Assembly (NCBI GenBank): GCA_043820985.1
Contig: JBDRDH010000238.1
Coordinates: 1 to 24,381, forward strand
Direction: 5' to 3'
From: JAAYXS01 sp043820985
Lineage (GTDB): Bacteria; Planctomycetota; Phycisphaerae; UBA1845; Fen-1342
DNA: 24,381 nt
Shown here: positions 21,091-24,381 of the stretch, one piece after another
How positions within the stretch are numbered: the stretch's first letter is position 1
Layout of the letters: the number at the start of each line of letters is the position of its first letter
Notes under the pieces: model-generated
Databases searched by the model: none
Told to the model about the DNA's origin: nothing
What the model saw: only the letters and a program-made list of their open reading frames with translations
Program-made: the position numbers and the translations under genes

Positions 21091-22668
21091 ATGATATTTC
21101 CATTAGCTAAAGCGATAGTAGTCTTGATGTGGGGTGCCCTGGCGGTGCAGGGTCCACCCGAGACCGCTGATACCAAGGTTGGTCAGATGCAGGTGATCTG
21201 TCGCCCGAGTGCTGATGGCCAGGAGATCAGGAAGATCGTGCGGCCAATGTCGCGGACCTGCCGCGTTGATGTGGACGAGCAGGATGGCCACGTGATCGTC
21301 AAGCTGTTGTCTCCGGGCGGTGTGGCGTATCGCGGCAGCCAAGGTGTAACCAAGGCCGGCGTCTACACGATCGAGTGCGCGCCGCCAATCTGTTACGTCA
21401 GCAAACCGCGGGCCAAAATTCTCGCTAGCGCCCCCGGCATCGCGACCGGGACATTCGTGCTGTCGCTGGGAGATGACGACGAAGTAATCAAGCTACTCGA
21501 GCAGGTCGCACCGTCCCAGTGGCTGGGCGTACTGATGACGCCGGTGCCCGAACCGTTGGCGGCTCATGTGGGTTCGCAGGGCATGATGATCGCCAATGTG
21601 GTGGTCGATAGCCCCGCCGACCAGGCTGGCCTGGAACGCTACGACATCGTCATGGCTTTTGCTGGTCAGCAGGTCAGCGATATGGAAGATCTGACGGCGG
21701 CGATTGCTGATGTGGAGGTCGGTGAGAAAACCGAGATCCTCGTCATGCACGCCGGTCATACGAAAACGGTCAATATCACTCCAGGTGAACGTCCCGCGCC
21801 TGGTGGCTGGGAGTATAAATACGAAGAGCCGGAGCAGGAATATCTCGACCAGTCGATGCAGTTTCGCGGTCATCGTCTCCAGCCGGGACCGGGCGGCACG
21901 TGGATCATGGAGGATCTCGGTGGATTGAAGCAGATCCCGGACGTATTCAAGAAACTGGAGATCATGGACTCCGACGTGCTCAAGAAGCTAAAGGATCTGG
22001 ATTGGGACGTGCATTTCGAGGGGCTCGATCCGGAGGATTTCAAGTTTGACGTGCGCGTATTCGAAGGCCCCTCCGGCGAGTTTGAAATCAAGCAGGGTGG
22101 TAAAGGCAGTGCGCGGGTCGAGGTATCCGTACAGGTCGACGATGATGGGAAAGTGACCACCGTCAAGCGTGACGCGGATGGCACAATTCACGTCAAGCAG
22201 GTTACTCCCGATGGTGAAGAGACGTCGAACACCTACGAGAGCGAGGAGGAATTAAAGAAGCAAGATCCGGAGGCGTATAAGCTCTACCAGTCCTACTGTG
22301 GATCGGGCGCGCACTCCTGGATTATGCGATCAGGCAAGCCGCAACGGCTCAATAAAGCCCGGCAGAAGTACCAGATTGAAGTCCAGCAAAAACTGCAGGA
22401 TGTCTTGAAAAATGCCGAGAAAGCCCAGCTCAAAGGTAAGGAAGCCGCCGAGAAAGCTCGCGAGCAGATGGAGATCATGCTCAAAAAGCACCAGGACAAG
22501 ATGTCATCGACATCTTCCGAGAGCCTGACGGTCGAAGTGGATAACGGCAAGATCACGGTCACCGTTATTAACGGCGAGCGCCGGGCCATTCACAAATTCA
22601 ACAGCAAGCAGGAGTTCAAGGAGAACGCCCCCGAACTCTACGAGAAGGTCAAGGATCTGCTGAACTAG
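21091..22668 (+). CDS. Exported PDZ-domain protein of the sigma operon
   Basis: A 525-aa protein with an N-terminal signal peptide (about 1-20). AGGAG seven bases before ATG 21091 fixes the start, 12 bases after the anti-sigma stop. A PDZ domain spans about 143-230 (WLGVLMTPV, VVDSPADQAGLERYDIVMAF). The region before it (30-130) resembles a beta-sandwich with Cys residues 37, 57, 96 and 101. After it comes a Lys/Asp/Glu-rich stretch, then two related segments, at about 341-401 and 477-524, each pairing beta strands with an acidic helix (PEAYKLYQ versus PELYEKVK). A Lys/Glu/Gln-rich coiled coil (415-470) lies between them. No protease triad is present, so it is a binding rather than a cleaving PDZ protein. 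It may be the periplasmic sensor or adaptor of the sigma system; this is inference. Confidence 0.84.
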   Translation: MIFPLAKAIVVLMWGALAVQGPPETADTKVGQMQVICRPSADGQEIRKIVRPMSRTCRVDVDEQDGHVIVKLLSPGGVAYRGSQGVTKAGVYTIECAPPICYVSKPRAKILASAPGIATGTFVLSLGDDDEVIKLLEQVAPSQWLGVLMTPVPEPLAAHVGSQGMMIANVVVDSPADQAGLERYDIVMAFAGQQVSDMEDLTAAIADVEVGEKTEILVMHAGHTKTVNITPGERPAPGGWEYKYEEPEQEYLDQSMQFRGHRLQPGPGGTWIMEDLGGLKQIPDVFKKLEIMDSDVLKKLKDLDWDVHFEGLDPEDFKFDVRVFEGPSGEFEIKQGGKGSARVEVSVQVDDDGKVTTVKRDADGTIHVKQVTPDGEETSNTYESEEELKKQDPEAYKLYQSYCGSGAHSWIMRSGKPQRLNKARQKYQIEVQQKLQDVLKNAEKAQLKGKEAAEKAREQMEIMLKKHQDKMSSTSSESLTVEVDNGKITVTVINGERRAIHKFNSKQEFKENAPELYEKVKDLLN

Positions 22669-22707
22669 CACACCTACCGCGCCGTTTCCGGCGCTATCTG
22701 CAACTTA

Positions 22708-22747
22708 CCAAAGCGGCCGGCCACCTGCGCCGGCCGCTTTGGCTTTG
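22708..22747 (+). terminator. Strong hairpin after the PDZ gene
   Basis: CCAAAGCGGCCGG (22708-22720) pairs perfectly over 13 bp with CCGGCCGCTTTGG (22730-22742) around a 9-base loop; CTTTG follows. The stem is very stable and the T-run short. It closes the sigma operon and separates it from cinA. Confidence 0.78.
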
Positions 22748-22853
22748 AGTCGGCGCACACGTCCGCACTGTGGGTTTGCCCTGGAGTGCCACTCAGTAGT
22801 AAGGTATCCACACGACGTTTACGGATATCACCCGAGGCGGTAGACACTAGCCA

Positions 22854-24116
22854 ATGAAACGTGCCTGGATCATCTCTTGTGGCTCGGAGCTGACTTGGGG
22901 GGCGATCGTCGATACGAACGCGGCCTGGCTGGCGCGGCAACTGGCAACCCTGGGCGTGCAGGCCGTCCGGCATGTAACCGTTCCGGACGATACCGTGGCG
23001 ATGCATAATGTGCTTCTGGCGGCGGCCGCTGACTGTGATCTGATTATGGTTACGGGGGGGCTGGGACCGACCGCGGACGATCTCACCCGGCAAGCGCTGG
23101 CCAGTGCCAGCAACAGCCCGTTGGAACTGGATACTGATAGTCTTGAGCAAATACGGACTTACTTTCTCGATCGAGGCCGTGAGATGCCCGCAACGAATCG
23201 CGTGCAGGCCATGATTCCGCGTGCGGGTAGAGCGTTGCCCAATTCGTGCGGTACCGCTCCTGGCATTGCCATGGATATTGGTGGAAAGCCATGTTTTGCT
23301 CTGCCGGGTGTACCCTTCGAGATGGAGCGGATGTTCGCGGACACGGTAGTACCCGAGATCAAAGAAAACACTTCCGGGACTGTGGTTTTAGACGCGATCC
23401 TGCAATGTTTCGGACAGGGGGAGTCCGATCTGGGAGCCCGACTTAGCGATCTGATGACGCCGGGACGGAATCCGGCGGTGGGCACTACCGCGAAGCTGGG
23501 AGTAATCAGCGTTCGGATCACCACCAGCAGCGCGGATCCGGACCAGGCCCGTTTACTGCTGGAGCAGGATGTTCGGGAAATCCGCCGGCGGTTGGGTAAG
23601 CTGGTTTTCGGGACGGGCGATGATACGCTGTCGGCGGCGGTTGGGAGGCTGCTGGTGGAGTCCGGTCAAACCGTGAGTACGGCGGAATCCTGCACGGGGG
23701 GTCTGATCGGCGAAATGTTAACGGAGGAGCCTGGCAGTAGCCGCTATTTCCTGGGCGGGATCGTGGCATACGCTAACGAAGTCAAACAGGCACTATTAGG
23801 TGTTGACCGGGATCAGATTGAGTCGCACGGCGCGGTCAGCGAGCCGGTGGCAATAGCCATGGCCGCGGGAGCGCGCGAACGCTGTGACAGTGATTATGCT
23901 GTCTCGGTAACAGGTATAGCAGGTCCGAGTGGGGGCAGCCCGAGCAAGCCGGTCGGGCTGGTGTATATTGGATTAGCAACGCCCGATAATGTGTCCGCGG
24001 CAAAATATCAGTTTGGTCACACCACGCCACGGGACGTGATTCGGATGCGTGCGGCGCATATAGCTTTGAATTTACTTCGGCTGGAAATTGAGCGTCAGAT
24101 GGCGGCACGAGCCTGA
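22854..24116 (+). CDS. cinA: CinA: ADP-ribose pyrophosphatase/NMN deamidase
   Basis: A full-length 420-aa CinA. The N-terminal MoCF-like domain (1-165) has GSELTWGAIVDTNAAWLARQ at 10-29 and VTGGLGPTADDLTRQAL at 66-82. The C-terminal domain (about 265-420) has STAESCTGGLIGEML, AYANEVKQALLGV, HGAVSEPVA and SVTGIAGPSGG followed by KPVGLVYIGL, the NMN amidohydrolase signature. In this family the first domain hydrolyses ADP-ribose and the second converts NMN to nicotinate mononucleotide, feeding NAD salvage. No good ribosome binding site precedes ATG 22854, but the family pattern begins at once. It lies 111 bases after the sigma-operon terminator, so it needs its own promoter; TTGCCC near 22777 with TAAGGT 18 bases on is weak. 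A competence role implied by the name is not supported here. Confidence 0.95.
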   Translation: MKRAWIISCGSELTWGAIVDTNAAWLARQLATLGVQAVRHVTVPDDTVAMHNVLLAAAADCDLIMVTGGLGPTADDLTRQALASASNSPLELDTDSLEQIRTYFLDRGREMPATNRVQAMIPRAGRALPNSCGTAPGIAMDIGGKPCFALPGVPFEMERMFADTVVPEIKENTSGTVVLDAILQCFGQGESDLGARLSDLMTPGRNPAVGTTAKLGVISVRITTSSADPDQARLLLEQDVREIRRRLGKLVFGTGDDTLSAAVGRLLVESGQTVSTAESCTGGLIGEMLTEEPGSSRYFLGGIVAYANEVKQALLGVDRDQIESHGAVSEPVAIAMAAGARERCDSDYAVSVTGIAGPSGGSPSKPVGLVYIGLATPDNVSAAKYQFGHTTPRDVIRMRAAHIALNLLRLEIERQMAARA

Positions 24117-24298
24117 TTGGGGGAATATCGAACTTAAAATAGCCGGTGACGTATCGCCTGAAGTTAAGCCCTCACGATCCTCTTACGCCCGGTGAAGGAA
24201 TGGCCGATAATCATAGAAGTGTGTGTATGTTAACTGCGTTACTTGAGGTTCCGGGTTGGAATGTGGCGGTCACGGATCGCGGAGCCGGGAGTCAGCAG

Positions 24299-24381
24299 AT
24301 GTATTTGAAATCAGCGGTATTGTGCCTGGTAGTGCTTCTTTTCCCCTGGTTAGTTCGTGCCCAGGAGGTGCCGGAAGAAGC
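24299..24381 (+). CDS. Start of an exported protein (3' truncated by the window)
   Basis: ATG 24299 is preceded by GGGAG (24287-24291) at seven bases. The 27 visible codons encode a signal peptide: basic start, hydrophobic LVVLLFPWLV, then RAQEVPEE with likely cleavage after RA. The frame is open at the edge. An in-frame ATG at 24227 would add 24 residues but would place the signal peptide internally, so I reject it. The 180 bases before it hold TTAAAATAG at 24134-24142 without a -35 box at the right distance. Function unknown. Confidence 0.62.
   Translation, partial: MYLKSAVLCLVVLLFPWLVRAQEVPEE

Noticed and set aside
1..24381. CRISPR arrays, tRNA or rRNA genes, insertion sequences
   Set aside because: I looked for regularly spaced direct repeats, T-loop-like motifs in the gaps, and terminal inverted repeats flanking transposase-like frames, and found none.

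Overview
The window looks like a piece of a Planctomycetota chromosome, most likely Phycisphaerae or a near relative. Pointers, all read from the sequence: two proteins ending in PEP-CTERM sorting tails; a secreted FG-GAP protein with four dockerin-like calcium loops; a long planctomycete-style pseudopilin; a leucyl-tRNA synthetase enlarged well beyond the usual bacterial length; and a long XerC/D recombinase preceded by a lipoprotein and a small protein. The base composition looks moderately GC-rich and even, apart from an AT-rich leader near 1720-1990. I see no rRNA, tRNA, CRISPR array, insertion sequence or prophage, so this is mainly a core-plus-envelope region.

Layout. 1-260: the 3' end of an unrecognised gene and its terminator. 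591-1538 (-): a pseudopilin. 2064-3766 (+): two tandem paralogous PEP-CTERM proteins closed by a strong terminator. 4017-5852 (+): a secreted FG-GAP/dockerin-like protein. 5982-11258 (-): leuS, preceded by a membrane-anchored SurA/PpiD-like folding protein. 11501-11692 (+): a lone Flp-type pilin, convergent with the next block. 11790-13838 (-): a lipoprotein, a 68-aa protein and an XerC/D recombinase, tightly packed. 14322-16676 (-): a DsbD/ScsB-like thiol reductase. 16830-19788 (-): a lipoprotein, a GT4 glycosyltransferase and an M42-like peptidase. 19928-22668 (+): ECF sigma factor, anti-sigma factor and a PDZ protein. 22854-24116 (+): cinA. 24299-end (+): the start of a secreted protein.

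Common theme: much of the window serves the cell envelope and surface (sorting tails, pilins, chaperone, disulfide reductase, lipoproteins, glycosyltransferase, envelope-type sigma operon). Housekeeping genes (leuS, xer, cinA) are mixed in. I did not find a clear new defence or mobile system. The most promising little-described units are the lipoprotein/68-aa/xer cassette, the ECF sigma/anti-sigma/PDZ operon with its internally duplicated PDZ protein, the LeuRS editing-domain insertion, and the tandem PEP-CTERM pair. Function calls rest on motif recognition by eye; no database search was run.
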